Positions 43,999-52,855 of a stretch of 64,000 nucleotides of DNA are shown piece after piece. A program made the translations under genes and the position numbers. Source of the stretch: Methylobacter sp. Its GTDB lineage: Bacteria > Pseudomonadota > Gammaproteobacteria > Methylococcales > Methylomonadaceae. Each line of letters opens with the position of its first letter. Position 1 is the stretch's first letter. Below the pieces are notes generated by a model. That model was not told where the DNA came from, did no database searches, and worked only from the letters and a program-made list of their open reading frames with translations. The stretch is from positions 34,584-98,583 of the forward strand of contig JAPLRU010000117.1 of the NCBI GenBank assembly GCA_026399025.1, in the 5' to 3' direction.

Positions 43999-44928
43999 TC
44001 AGCTGGTTGACAGGCAACTTAGTATACCTGACTCCCTATCGCCGTAGCACCGCCGTCTATCCATAATAGCCTGTGCCCAGCGCTTATGGGTTTCCACTTC
44101 GCACATGGCGTCGTGCATTCTGAATACGGCCGGTGACGCGCTTTGGTTTAATGCGAGCGCCATTTCGTAGTCTTCGTTATCGACGCTGTACATGGCTTCA
44201 ATCACCGGCACTTGGGTCGGATGAATGGCCGTTTTGCCGACCAAGCCATGCGCCAGATCCAGTCGAATCTCTTGTTGCAGAGTGCTGTGATCTTCCAGAT
44301 ATTCGAATACCGGCGCGGTCAAGGTGAACCCGTAAGGCTTAAATACGGTAACCAGTTGTGCGATAACATGACCCAGCGGTGTTTCATACAAGGTCATATG
44401 TCGGGGCCGCCGGATGCCTAAAAGGTTCATTAAATCGTTACCGCCTATCCGCAGCATTAATATCCGGGTAAAAATGCTTTCCTCCAATAAACCTTGGCGT
44501 AATTCGGTCATTGCACCACTATCGAAAACATCCTTAGTTTCCAATGTCGGCATAATCTTAAACGATGTGCCCTGCAACCGGTCGAAATAAGCGTGAAAAT
44601 TGCTTGCGTTAAATTTCGGCAGCACAAAACCATCGACTTTTTCAATATTCGGCAGTTCCAGCAAGCGGGCCAGAATTTCCGGGTTTCTGGCGCGAATAAA
44701 ACGGAATCGGTTCGGCGTATCTCTAAAGCCCTGCAAGCACAGCCCCAAATGACGCAGGCTGCTGTCCACCTCGTTAGGGGAGATGGCGTCTTCGGTGCAA
44801 AAAATCATCGAGCGCAAGGATTGCAATTTTTCGCCGTTAGCGCAATCCATCAGATCGCGGCGATGCGCGGGCATATACAATGAGGCCCCTAAACCCCAGG
44901 GTGAAAAGAATTTTGGCGGTGTAGTCAT
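43999..44928 (-). CDS. HpcH/HpaI (CitE-like) lyase of the Ter biosynthetic module
   Basis: A 309-aa TIM-barrel protein of the citrate lyase beta / HpcH superfamily. Segments consistent with it: RSMIFCTEDAISPNEV, VDGFVLPKFN, MPTLETKDVFD, LRIGGNDLMNLLG, GKTAIHPTQV. Members in Ter clusters are predicted to make or break a C-C bond in an unknown small molecule. It overlaps the PRTase-PELOTA gene by 4 bp, so they are translationally coupled. Confidence 0.83.
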   Translation of the reverse strand: MTTPPKFFSPWGLGASLYMPAHRRDLMDCANGEKLQSLRSMIFCTEDAISPNEVDSSLRHLGLCLQGFRDTPNRFRFIRARNPEILARLLELPNIEKVDGFVLPKFNASNFHAYFDRLQGTSFKIMPTLETKDVFDSGAMTELRQGLLEESIFTRILMLRIGGNDLMNLLGIRRPRHMTLYETPLGHVIAQLVTVFKPYGFTLTAPVFEYLEDHSTLQQEIRLDLAHGLVGKTAIHPTQVPVIEAMYSVDNEDYEMALALNQSASPAVFRMHDAMCEVETHKRWAQAIMDRRRCYGDRESGILSCLSTS

Positions 44929-46019
44929 AATGAAATCTCTTTAATGAGCGCCACTGCGCGGTACGGCAGGTCGGTAACAACATCTATCGGAATCGAGCGG
45001 GATTCGGCCAGCCAACGCAAATGCCGGGTGGCTTCGCTGTCCGAATCCCGCAACAGCAATACCCGTGCTTCGCGGCGCAATAAAACCCGTGTCGCCTCGC
45101 CGATACCGGGCTTAACGTAATTGTATTGTTCAATGCCGTAACAGTGGGCGATCCAGACCAATAACGCCTGGGAAATGGTTTGTAATTGCCGCCGGTCATG
45201 GGAGCCGCCGCCAAACCCGCGTTGGTGTTCTTGCCAGGCATGTTCAACGCAAGTCAGCATGGTGTCAATGAAATAGCGGGACAAATCGTGTCGCTCGAAT
45301 TGCCGGTAATAAACGCAGCCGTGAAAATCGGTCGGCGCGGCCGATTGCGGATCGTAAACCGAGCGGCTGACCAGCCCCGATACGGTGGCGTTCAAAATGC
45401 AGGAAGGAATCAAATAATCCTCCGAACACGCCGCAACCGCGGCGCTGCCCGATAAATCGGCGAGCACGTACAGTTCAGCGGGAATAGTCACGCCATCGGT
45501 GACAGCAAAGTCCGCCAGGCTGGCAGTCAACTGCCGCGCGATAACGCCTTTACCGGTCCAGCCGTCGATAAAAACCAGCGATTCCGGCTGATGCTTGTGC
45601 AAAATATGGCGTAAGGCATTTTGGTCGATACCGACATCGCGCAGTATCGACATGGAATAATGGCTTGCTTCGGTGTTGAAGTAGCGTTTAAGCACATGCT
45701 TGAGCAGTACGCCGACCGGCGTTCCGGCCCGCGCCAATGAAACCAGGGTAATGCCGTGCGGACGCGTGGCCAGGATGCGCTCCGCCAGGACCAATAGATG
45801 TTCCGCCATGCGTTGCTGATTTAAAGCCATCGCTTGATAAAACAGCTGCACATAATTTTCCGGCGGCAACGACTCATGGCTCAGCATTTGGGAATAATGT
45901 TTTTGCCCGGACTGAATCAGGACTTCTTTGACATGGACGGGCGTGTCTTGCATCGCCATCGGTTTGAGCAGGAACTGGACATCGTCGAGGGTGTAACTGC
46001 CGGTGAAAGGAATTGTCAT
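44925..46019 (-). CDS. PRTase-PELOTA protein (StiP-like) of the Ter module
   Basis: A 364-aa protein with a phosphoribosyltransferase-like domain first (about 35-270, LVSLARAGTPVGVLLKH and the PRPP-loop-like FIDGWTGKGVIARQL), then a PELOTA-type RNA-binding-like domain (about 300-364, GIGEATRVLLRREARVLLLR). Databases often call the family StiP, cysteine protease, but the sequence looks like a PRTase. In Ter systems it is predicted to act with the second PRTase on a nucleotide-like metabolite. Ends overlap with both neighbours: 4 bp with the CitE-like gene, abutting the HAD gene. Confidence 0.82.
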   Translation of the reverse strand: MTIPFTGSYTLDDVQFLLKPMAMQDTPVHVKEVLIQSGQKHYSQMLSHESLPPENYVQLFYQAMALNQQRMAEHLLVLAERILATRPHGITLVSLARAGTPVGVLLKHVLKRYFNTEASHYSMSILRDVGIDQNALRHILHKHQPESLVFIDGWTGKGVIARQLTASLADFAVTDGVTIPAELYVLADLSGSAAVAACSEDYLIPSCILNATVSGLVSRSVYDPQSAAPTDFHGCVYYRQFERHDLSRYFIDTMLTCVEHAWQEHQRGFGGGSHDRRQLQTISQALLVWIAHCYGIEQYNYVKPGIGEATRVLLRREARVLLLRDSDSEATRHLRWLAESRSIPIDVVTDLPYRAVALIKEISL

Positions 46020-46775
46020 CTAGGTTATTTCGGTCAAAGCCAGCGATTGAAATAACTGGGTGTTTTTGGGAATTAACGCGTAATCGCACAAGGCCATAAA
46101 CGGCGCGTCGGTTTTGCTGTCGCCCGCGCCGAAGGTTAACACTTGAGGATGTTGCCGCCGGTAGCCGTCCAGCAGATAACTGACCGCGCTTTCTTTGTTG
46201 ATGATTTTCGGCAATAACGCGAGGTTGTTGCCGTTCAAATGCCAATACAGACTACCGTCGATAACGTGCGGATGCGGCTTGATTACTTCATCCAGCAGTG
46301 TTTTTAAGATCGCTTCGGTACCGTCGCTGTGCTTGATCACGCCGTACCAAAGGGTATCGAAATCATCGACCAGCCGGGGTTTAAAGCCGGGACAACGTTT
46401 TGCATAAAGCTCAACTTCGGCCCATACCGCCAGCAGCTTTTCATGGTACGCAGGCAAGGCGTGCATGATACGCTCCATCCACACCTGATCGACGGCGCGC
46501 TGCTTGTCCAAAATCACCGCGCCGTGGTTCAGCACCACTTCTTCCTGAAACGGTAGATTGACGCGTTCAAAGGCGCGAACGTCGCGCGCGGTTACCGGCA
46601 CGATTTTGAAACCTTTGCTCAGCCAATGCCATAACCATTGTTGTTTTGGCGTGGCGAAGGAATTGGCCGAACCGTCGGGCAAAAACGCCCGCGCTTGTAA
46701 ATCCGCGCCGGGAGCGCATTTTCTTAAGGTCTGAAACAGGGTGTCGTCAAGGTCTAGAAAAATGTAGCTTTGCAT
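46020..46775 (-). CDS. HAD family phosphatase of the Ter module
   Basis: A 251-aa Cof-like HAD hydrolase. Catalytic DxDxT is seen at the start (YIFLDLDDTLF, D8 and D10), with PVTARDVRAFERV (motif II) and TFGAGDSKTDAPFMALCD (motif IV). From the ATG at 46775 it overlaps the PRTase-TRSP gene by 29 bp. The predicted role is to dephosphorylate the product of the PRTase steps. Confidence 0.85.
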   Translation of the reverse strand: MQSYIFLDLDDTLFQTLRKCAPGADLQARAFLPDGSANSFATPKQQWLWHWLSKGFKIVPVTARDVRAFERVNLPFQEEVVLNHGAVILDKQRAVDQVWMERIMHALPAYHEKLLAVWAEVELYAKRCPGFKPRLVDDFDTLWYGVIKHSDGTEAILKTLLDEVIKPHPHVIDGSLYWHLNGNNLALLPKIINKESAVSYLLDGYRRQHPQVLTFGAGDSKTDAPFMALCDYALIPKNTQLFQSLALTEIT

Positions 46776-48045
46776 GGTTTGATTTATCGGGTTGAAGTTC
46801 AAATCTTGCGCTAACGGCATGCCATGCTTGCAGCCGGTCATTTAATGCAGCGCACAGCGGCGTTTCATGGCAAAGAATAATGTCGCTGTAATCATCCGGG
46901 TTCAGGTTATAGATAAAGTTGGGAATAGCGTCGTCATAATTGTCTTCAAATTGGCATACCCGGCCAATGTCGTTGCCTTGATGAATCGGCGAACGCGTGG
47001 TGCTTTGCACTTTGACCTTAAAGCCTTGGCTTTCCAATTCCCGTCCCAGCAGGTAGGCGGGAGCATTGCATTCGCCTGTGCCTAAGACCAGAATCGGGCG
47101 TTCATCGGGTTTGGACTCATCGTTCCCACGCTCCGCGTGGGAATGCCGTGTGAACCGCTCCGCGGTTCGGGACGCTGGAGCGTCCCGAGCTGGATTCCCA
47201 CGCAGAGCGTGGGAACCATAAAACCCGCAGTTGGATAATTGTTTGATTACATCGTTGTCCAAGCGAATCGGCGCATCCAAACCCAACCGGCCCGGCCAAG
47301 CCAACAACGCTTTTTTACAGGCGCCGTTACCCGATACGTTAACAGTGATGCTGTCGATCGCGGCGTTTTGCTTGTCTTCAAAGCGTAACTGTCCTTGTCT
47401 GAAACACAGCCATTCCACCGCCACACCGGCTTGATCTGCCAAAGCCGCGCGATCGTCGGGATGGGCGAAATTAACCAAGCTGACAATAAAGACTCTGCGT
47501 AAACCGGGATTAACCTGTTGATAGGCTTTAATCAAGCGCAAAAAAGTTCTGCCGGTGCTGATTTCATCGTCGATTAACACCAACGTTTCGGCCGTTAAAA
47601 ACCGCTCACGGTGATGCGCTTGCTCAGGATAATACAAAAAAAAGTCAGTAGCATGACTATGGGCTTCGTCAAACTCAAGCCGTTCGATGCCGTCCAGATG
47701 ATAACGGGTGGTTTGGAGAAATAAAGCCTGCTTCGCGCCTTCATGGCAAGCCGCTTCGAATACGCCGTAACCCAAGCCGGTTGCGGTTTCGGCCATGCCG
47801 ATCCACAACGAGCCGCCCCCTATATCATGTTTTAACGCCATCCGAGCCAAGGCGCGATAAGACCAGCTCATCAATTTCGGCGCTACCGGATAATGCTTGC
47901 CCAGTACCTTGCTGACCAGCAAAAATTTACGCTTGCTGCTGACTCTGGCGGCAAAGCCCAGCAATCGCTGAAGCGGGATATGTCCGGGTTCCAGGTCGAG
48001 ATGCAGGATGCCGGTGTCTAATGTTACGGTGAATGTTTTTAGCAT
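46747..48045 (-). CDS. PRTase-TRSP protein of the Ter module, carrying an inserted repeat
   Basis: About 432 aa. An N-terminal orotate-PRTase-like domain (about 20-260) has the PRPP motif LVLIDDEISTGRTF (159-165 core). The C-terminal TRSP domain (about 310-425) begins ERPILVLGTGECNAPAYLLG. Between them, residues about 277-309 (GSHALRGNPARDAPASRT and on) are encoded by an in-frame palindromic element at 47121-47216. The insert sits in the inter-domain linker, which could explain tolerance. ATG at 48045 is chosen; a TTG at 48057 overlapping the AIM24 stop is an alternative. Confidence 0.82.
   Translation of the reverse strand: MLKTFTVTLDTGILHLDLEPGHIPLQRLLGFAARVSSKRKFLLVSKVLGKHYPVAPKLMSWSYRALARMALKHDIGGGSLWIGMAETATGLGYGVFEAACHEGAKQALFLQTTRYHLDGIERLEFDEAHSHATDFFLYYPEQAHHRERFLTAETLVLIDDEISTGRTFLRLIKAYQQVNPGLRRVFIVSLVNFAHPDDRAALADQAGVAVEWLCFRQGQLRFEDKQNAAIDSITVNVSGNGACKKALLAWPGRLGLDAPIRLDNDVIKQLSNCGFYGSHALRGNPARDAPASRTAERFTRHSHAERGNDESKPDERPILVLGTGECNAPAYLLGRELESQGFKVKVQSTTRSPIHQGNDIGRVCQFEDNYDDAIPNFIYNLNPDDYSDIILCHETPLCAALNDRLQAWHAVSARFELQPDKSNHAKLHFSRP
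47121..47216. mobile_element. 96-bp palindromic element inserted in frame in a coding region
   Basis: Terminal inverted repeats of 23 bp (47122-47144 and 47194-47216, starting GTTCCCACGCTC and ending GAGCGTGGGAAC) differ at one position. The interior has two more palindromes: GAACCGCTCCGCGGTTC and GGGACGCTGGAGCGTCCC. It is flanked on both sides by CAT (47118-47120 and 47217-47219), a candidate 3-bp target duplication. Element plus duplication is 99 bp, 33 codons, and contains no stop in the reading phase used. Confidence 0.85.
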
Positions 48046-48053
48046 GTCAGGTT

Positions 48054-48878
48054 TCAAGTGTGGGTTCCCATGCTGCCTTGAGAGTGGCTCAAATTGGTAA
48101 TGCTGTTGCTCAGTTTCATTTTATCGTACACGCCTTGAGTCGGAGCGATCCAAACCATGCCGGGGCCGGTAAAGGTTTGCAATAAACCTTCGCCGCTGGT
48201 TACCGATTGAAATAAGGATTTACCCGACTTTTCGGCATGAAAGCTGACACTCGCGGTTCTTACCAAAGCAAAATTGCCGTCGACGGAGAGCTTTTCCCCG
48301 GCCGCTAAATCGTACATCAGCAGCTCGGCAACGGGCACCGGCGAGTTTAGAACAACGATACCGGAGCCTTTGACTTGGGTCTGAAAAAATCCCTCGCCGC
48401 CAAACAAGGTGCTCGAGACATTCTGCTGCATTTTGGCGCTCACCTCTAAATGGGCGGTGGCGCAATGGAACACGCCTTTATCGAAAATCAGTGCGTCATT
48501 GTCGATATTAACCAACAGATAATGGCCGAAACTCGGTTCCAAATAAATCTCGCCGGTGCCTTTAATCTTTGATTGGAACAGCGTTTCGCCGGTCATGAAT
48601 TTGCGCATCAAACCTTGGGCGATGCCGCCTTGAACGCTCGATTCGAGTTGCAAATTACCTCTCATAAAATACAACGCACCCGGTTCGATCAGCAATTCGC
48701 TTCTATCCAGTTTCACCCTGATCATTTTTAAATGAATATCGGCTTGGTTGGCGAAAAATACTTTTTCCGCGACATCCAAGTCGTCGGAGCCTTTTAGCGA
48801 TGCGTATTGCACGACCTCCAAGACCGCACCCGGTATGCTTTCGCTTTCTACAACTTCAAAAGGATCGGTGTTGCTCAT
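48054..48878 (-). CDS. AIM24 family protein (TIGR00266-like)
   Basis: A 274-aa all-beta protein of the AIM24/DUF124 family, recognised by ELLIEPGALYFMRGNLQLES, GTGEIYLEPSFGHYLLVNID and GSGIVVLNSP in tandem beta-helix-like repeats. The biochemical role is unknown; the family recurs in Ter-type clusters. It ends by overlapping the PRTase-TRSP frame, so it belongs to the same operon. Confidence 0.85.
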   Translation of the reverse strand: MSNTDPFEVVESESIPGAVLEVVQYASLKGSDDLDVAEKVFFANQADIHLKMIRVKLDRSELLIEPGALYFMRGNLQLESSVQGGIAQGLMRKFMTGETLFQSKIKGTGEIYLEPSFGHYLLVNIDNDALIFDKGVFHCATAHLEVSAKMQQNVSSTLFGGEGFFQTQVKGSGIVVLNSPVPVAELLMYDLAAGEKLSVDGNFALVRTASVSFHAEKSGKSLFQSVTSGEGLLQTFTGPGMVWIAPTQGVYDKMKLSNSITNLSHSQGSMGTHT

Positions 48879-48965
48879 GGTTATTGCTCTTTAGTTATGA
48901 CGAGTCGCCGTTACAGGCGGGGTAAAATTATTGGGCCGGATTGAAGTACGCCCAGATTCATCGGG

Positions 48966-49622
48966 TTACGGTGCCATTCGTCTTAAACCATCCCGAAAAC
49001 AACAAAAGCTTGGCGATTGATTCTGTTCGACATTTAAATACGGACAGATGTTTTTCGTCCAATTGGTTTTTTCTTGCAGAACCAAACTGGAACGTTTGCC
49101 TTTTACATGTAATGCATTCAAACCGCCCGGATAAACCATTTCAGCCAATATTTCCCAAGTACCGACTTGCGAGTCTTGAACATAGCCATCAAGAATGTCT
49201 TGTTTAATATCAGGGTAAGCCAGTTTTAGCGCTGTTGAATCACCCAAATACCACGCTTCCAACTCTTCAATAGCAATGCGAAACAAAGAACGCGGCTTTT
49301 TGTCGCAATAGTTTAACAACTCGGCAAGTTCATTTTTAAAAGCGATACAATCGCTTCTGTCATCAAGATCAACTAAAACGACAACAACTAAATCAGGGGC
49401 TTCCTCCTCGCCGTAGGCTCTTAATTTAGCGGGCAAATTGTGCAATAACGACTTGTCTCGGATGTCCGGTTGCTGTGCAGGATTATCTGAAATTTTGCCC
49501 AAACCTTGGTGTTTGTGGATTTTCCAAGTGTGAGGATTACGGTATTCACCGACAATTTTGCTCATTAAAATCGATAGCGCGATGACGTCGCTTTGCCCTT
49601 CGACAAGAATCTCAAAGTGCAT
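48966..49622 (-). CDS. DUF4276-like protein with TOPRIM motifs, partner of the ATPase
   Basis: A 218-aa protein with a TOPRIM-like start, FEILVEGQSDVIALSIL (E8, D12), and a metal-binding DxD in VVLVDLDDRSD (D85, D87). The middle segment RIAIEELEAWYLGDSTALKL is typical of DUF4276. TOPRIM nucleases partnered with RecF/OLD-like ATPases occur in OLD and PARIS-type phage defence. The gene starts 4 bp after the ATPase stop. Nuclease activity is inferred, not shown. Confidence 0.75.
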   Translation of the reverse strand: MHFEILVEGQSDVIALSILMSKIVGEYRNPHTWKIHKHQGLGKISDNPAQQPDIRDKSLLHNLPAKLRAYGEEEAPDLVVVVLVDLDDRSDCIAFKNELAELLNYCDKKPRSLFRIAIEELEAWYLGDSTALKLAYPDIKQDILDGYVQDSQVGTWEILAEMVYPGGLNALHVKGKRSSLVLQEKTNWTKNICPYLNVEQNQSPSFCCFRDGLRRMAP

Positions 49623-49626
49623 AATT

Positions 49627-50946
49627 TTACCGCGCGTCTAAATAATCGCTATACCACAAGGCGCCCAGCGGTTGACCTTCGTTAACCATGTTTTGAACAT
49701 AGGGAATGTCGCTGGCCCGCGTCACGGTGGAAAAGCCGTCTTCACCTTTTTCCAAGACCCACACTTCATCCGGGTCGAGCGCATCGACAAAATAAGGTTG
49801 ATGCGTAGTGATAAAAAGTTGAGTGCCGCCTTCGCGCCCGGTGGCATGGGCGCGAAATTCAGCGGCCAATGTTTCCAGTAGCTTGTGGTACAAGCCGTTT
49901 TCCGGTTCTTCTATGCAGATAAAGGGCGGTGGCGTGGGGTCTTCCAATAGCAGCAAATAGGCGAATACTTTTAAGGTGCCGTCGGACATTTGCGGGGCAT
50001 AAAACGGGTCTTGAAAGCCCTTGTCATTGAAACGCAACAGTAATCGTCCGTCTGAGGTTTTTTCGGTGTCGATTTTGTCAATGCCCGGAATTTTTTCCGC
50101 GATACGATTCAGAATGCTTTGAAATCTGTCCTTGTGTTCTCGCTCCATAAACTGAACTACATTGGCAAGATTGTTGCCTTTGCTGTTCAGATGTTGTTGC
50201 GCTCCTGTCATAGGCAAGCTTCTTGCTGCGTCGGGGGTGAAGTAGCTGAGATACCAGCTTTCTACGAATTGGCGAAACTCAGAAATTATAGGATGCTGTT
50301 TAAGTGCTCCTAATGTTGAGATACCGAGTTTTCTTTTATCTGAAAACTCAACTACTTCCGCTTGGCCTTTTAAAGCTGCTTTTGCCTCACTCAGCATTCG
50401 TGCTATATCCTGCTCATCTGAGTTTTTGTTGATTTCTTGGTAAATCAATTCACTTATTTTATTAATTGAAACAAAATCAAATCCGTCCTGAATTATTTTT
50501 TCTTCATTCAATGTCAAACCAACTCCAAGAGTTAACATCAAATAAAAAATAGGACTATTATTTGACTCACGAAAAAGGGCTTCCCCTTCTACTAAAGGAC
50601 GTCCGGCTTTATCTAGACTAATTCCTATGTGATAGCCTATAAGATGAGTGTCATCGTTCGCCCTATAAGATATATCGAGCTCAATTGCTCCAGTTTGTCC
50701 TTGAGAGCGTATTTTTTCAAAACCACCTCGACCGCGTAAATCACAAGCTTCTTCTACACCGAATTTAAGCGCGTCAGACAGAAAACCAAATGCATCAAAC
50801 AAGGAGCTTTTGCCTACACTATTTTTACCAATAATGACTGTCATTGCAGTGAGCGGCTCTGATTCCGGCTTATTCCATAACCTTCCAAGCGTAACATCTT
50901 TCAATCCGCGAAAATTTCTTACCCTAATACCTTCAATTTTAGCCAT
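49627..50946 (-). CDS. AAA_21-type (RecF/OLD-like) ATPase
   Basis: A 439-aa SMC/ABC-type ATPase. It begins IEGIRVRNFRGLKDVTL, with Walker A VIIGKNSVGKSSLF (40-48), an ABC signature-like YAPQMSDGTLKVFAYLLLL, Walker B CIEEPENGL (E346-E347) and the switch His in LFITTHQPYFVDAL. No TOPRIM is attached; the nuclease-like part is the next gene. The pair resembles a split OLD or PARIS-like ATPase-effector unit. Its codons in the middle (50300-50700) are more AT-rich than neighbours, consistent with transfer into the Ter cluster. Confidence 0.82.
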   Translation of the reverse strand: MAKIEGIRVRNFRGLKDVTLGRLWNKPESEPLTAMTVIIGKNSVGKSSLFDAFGFLSDALKFGVEEACDLRGRGGFEKIRSQGQTGAIELDISYRANDDTHLIGYHIGISLDKAGRPLVEGEALFRESNNSPIFYLMLTLGVGLTLNEEKIIQDGFDFVSINKISELIYQEINKNSDEQDIARMLSEAKAALKGQAEVVEFSDKRKLGISTLGALKQHPIISEFRQFVESWYLSYFTPDAARSLPMTGAQQHLNSKGNNLANVVQFMEREHKDRFQSILNRIAEKIPGIDKIDTEKTSDGRLLLRFNDKGFQDPFYAPQMSDGTLKVFAYLLLLEDPTPPPFICIEEPENGLYHKLLETLAAEFRAHATGREGGTQLFITTHQPYFVDALDPDEVWVLEKGEDGFSTVTRASDIPYVQNMVNEGQPLGALWYSDYLDAR

Positions 50947-50976
50947 TCATTACCTCCCGTTCTTGCAGCTGTTTAA

Positions 50977-51999
50977 TCACAATGCTTCCCGCATCACTAC
51001 CGGCATATTAATCTCAGTCACCCTAAGGCCGTAACGAATACTCGGCAGCTGGAATACTTCGCCTTTAATACTCTGCAACGCAATCTGCGCCAAGTTGGCG
51101 CCGGATAAACAGGCCATGCCGAAACCGCCCGAAGGACGCGGATTAATCTCCAATAAGCGCACGCCATAAGCACCTTCTTTGAACTGGATATTGAACAAAC
51201 CGTTAAGCCGGTAATGAGCGGTTAATCTTGTCACCATACCGTCAATATCGGCATTGTTATCGATTATTTGCCCGCCGCCTGGAATCTGCGATTTTTTGCG
51301 TTGCACCGCGCACAGCAATTCGCCGTGCCGTCCGGCGCAATCAACGCTCCATTCGGGGCCGCCCAGATGTTCCATAACCAACAGCGTAGCGAACTCCGGG
51401 GTGTTAGCCATGCCCGAGCGTAATTCCTGCAGAGGAATTTGGTATTCAACGCCTTTAAGTAGCTGGGTGATGCTGTCGCGCTGCGTATCCAAAACCCGAA
51501 AGCCCAGGCCGAACACCGAAACCGCGGGTTTTACACAAAGTTCCTGATGCTTTAGCGATAATCTTTCAATGGCGCGATCAAAGCCGTCGCGGTTGTTAAC
51601 GGCGATAAAATCCATCGTTTGCGCAACTTTCGGATTTAAAGCCGAATAAAAATCCGCTTTGTTATGCAATAAAGTCAGCGTGTCGAAATCGGCGACCGAC
51701 AGCACTTGTACGCCAATCGCCTGGAATAATTCATGGTGCTTACTGATCAGCGCCGCCGCTTTGCCGGGCCAAAATAACTGGATATTATGTAGCCGACAAA
51801 AACTCACGCACCATTCAAGATAGTCCGTATCGGTGAGGTTTTCGGGTTCGAGATAGCTTTCATCCGCCGCCAAAAAGGCGGCGGCGTGGGCATAGGTGTG
51901 GGTGCAGATCAGGGTGATTTCGCCGGGCGGAACCGACTGGCGAAGATTTCTAAAAACTGCCTGGATGGTCGAAAAGGTAAGATTAAACCAAATTCTCAT
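50977..51999 (-). CDS. Ter-type ATP-grasp ligase
   Basis: A 340-aa ATP-grasp enzyme: an N-terminal Rossmann-like part (TLICTHTYAHAAAFLAADES), the ATP-grasp core (ELCVKPAVSVFGLGFRVLD, LLVMEHLGGPEWSVDCAG) and the metal/ATP motif VRLLEINPRPSGGFGMACL. It would join a carboxylate to an amine or similar using ATP. This subfamily is known chiefly from Ter biosynthetic modules. It begins 6 bp after the terZ-like stop, and is separated from the rest of the module by the ATPase-TOPRIM pair. Confidence 0.85.
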   Translation of the reverse strand: MRIWFNLTFSTIQAVFRNLRQSVPPGEITLICTHTYAHAAAFLAADESYLEPENLTDTDYLEWCVSFCRLHNIQLFWPGKAAALISKHHELFQAIGVQVLSVADFDTLTLLHNKADFYSALNPKVAQTMDFIAVNNRDGFDRAIERLSLKHQELCVKPAVSVFGLGFRVLDTQRDSITQLLKGVEYQIPLQELRSGMANTPEFATLLVMEHLGGPEWSVDCAGRHGELLCAVQRKKSQIPGGGQIIDNNADIDGMVTRLTAHYRLNGLFNIQFKEGAYGVRLLEINPRPSGGFGMACLSGANLAQIALQSIKGEVFQLPSIRYGLRVTEINMPVVMREAL

Positions 52000-52005
52000 C
52001 GATGC

Positions 52006-52599
52006 TTACAAATGAACGATAATTTGCGGCAGCAGCGCATCTATAGTTCGGCCGACACCGTTTTCGCCGATTGCATGCATTTTCCATTCGCCGTTATGGC
52101 GGTACAGCTTGGTCATTACCAGCGCGGTGTGGCTGCCTTGCGAGCTTAAGGTGTAACGGGCGACTTCGGTATCGTTGCTGCTGTCGACGATGCGGCAATA
52201 GGCATTTTCAACTTCATTAAAAGTCTGGCCGGAAAAGGAGTTAACGGTAAATACCAGCGATTTGACAGTGGCGGGAACAGTGCTCAAATCAACTTTGATT
52301 TGTTCGTCATCGCCGTCGCCGGCACCCGAACGGTTGTCGCCGGTATGGATAATGCTGCCGTCGCGGCTTTTCAGCTGGCCGAAATAGATAACGTCGACGA
52401 CTTTGTTTTGGTCGTCAAACATTACGCAAGACGCGTCTAAGTCGATAGCTTCGGTTTTTCCGCCGCCGAACAAGCCTTTTAATTTGCCGCCGGTGCTTTG
52501 TTTGGCGTCCCAACCCAAACCCATGACGACTTTGCTCAACGCGCCGCCGGATTCTTTGGATAAAGAAATTTTTTGACCTTTTTGTAAATTAATAGCCAT
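52006..52599 (-). CDS. TerD family protein (TerZ-like)
   Basis: A 197-aa TerD-fold, calcium-binding protein. Ca-binding acidic loops are DLDASCVMFDD and [21 protein letters not shown] glycine-rich insertion (KLKGLFGGGKTEA) in the first part and the ending LPQIIVHL distinguish it from the other two paralogues and point to the TerZ/TerX branch. Cytosolic stress-response protein linked to tellurite, phage and colicin tolerance in other bacteria. Confidence 0.85.
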   Translation of the reverse strand: MAINLQKGQKISLSKESGGALSKVVMGLGWDAKQSTGGKLKGLFGGGKTEAIDLDASCVMFDDQNKVVDVIYFGQLKSRDGSIIHTGDNRSGAGDGDDEQIKVDLSTVPATVKSLVFTVNSFSGQTFNEVENAYCRIVDSSNDTEVARYTLSSQGSHTALVMTKLYRHNGEWKMHAIGENGVGRTIDALLPQIIVHL

Positions 52600-52691
52600 A
52601 TACGCGACCTCGATAAATGAGTTAAGTTGCTTTTGAAGACGGGATTCAGGATTCCGTCACTGTTTATGTCGGTACTCTTTATACGCATCTC

Positions 52692-52816
52692 GACGTAGGC
52701 CGGAAACACCCACCCCGGCTGCCGCCGTGCGGGCTTACTTGTGCCCTGTGGGTATTCAGGCCTACGTCCTGTCTTGAATAGACTTGTGTATAACGATGAG
52801 CGCCGGAGCGTGGGAA
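52692..52816. repeat. Palindromic repeat pair between two terD-family genes
   Basis: GACGTAGGCC (52692-52701) and GGCCTACGTC (52759-52768) are perfect inverted arms around a GC-rich centre that itself pairs (CACCCAC with GTGGGTA in part). Right after it, ACTTGTGTATAACGA (52782-52796) leads into CGCCGGAGCGTGGGAAC, the same combination as at 29396-29434. It lies within the presumed ter operon and could reduce read-through. Confidence 0.75.
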
Positions 52817-52855
52817 CGAAGGTAAGTAAATCCTTGCCTTGGTGGTTGAGTGTAG

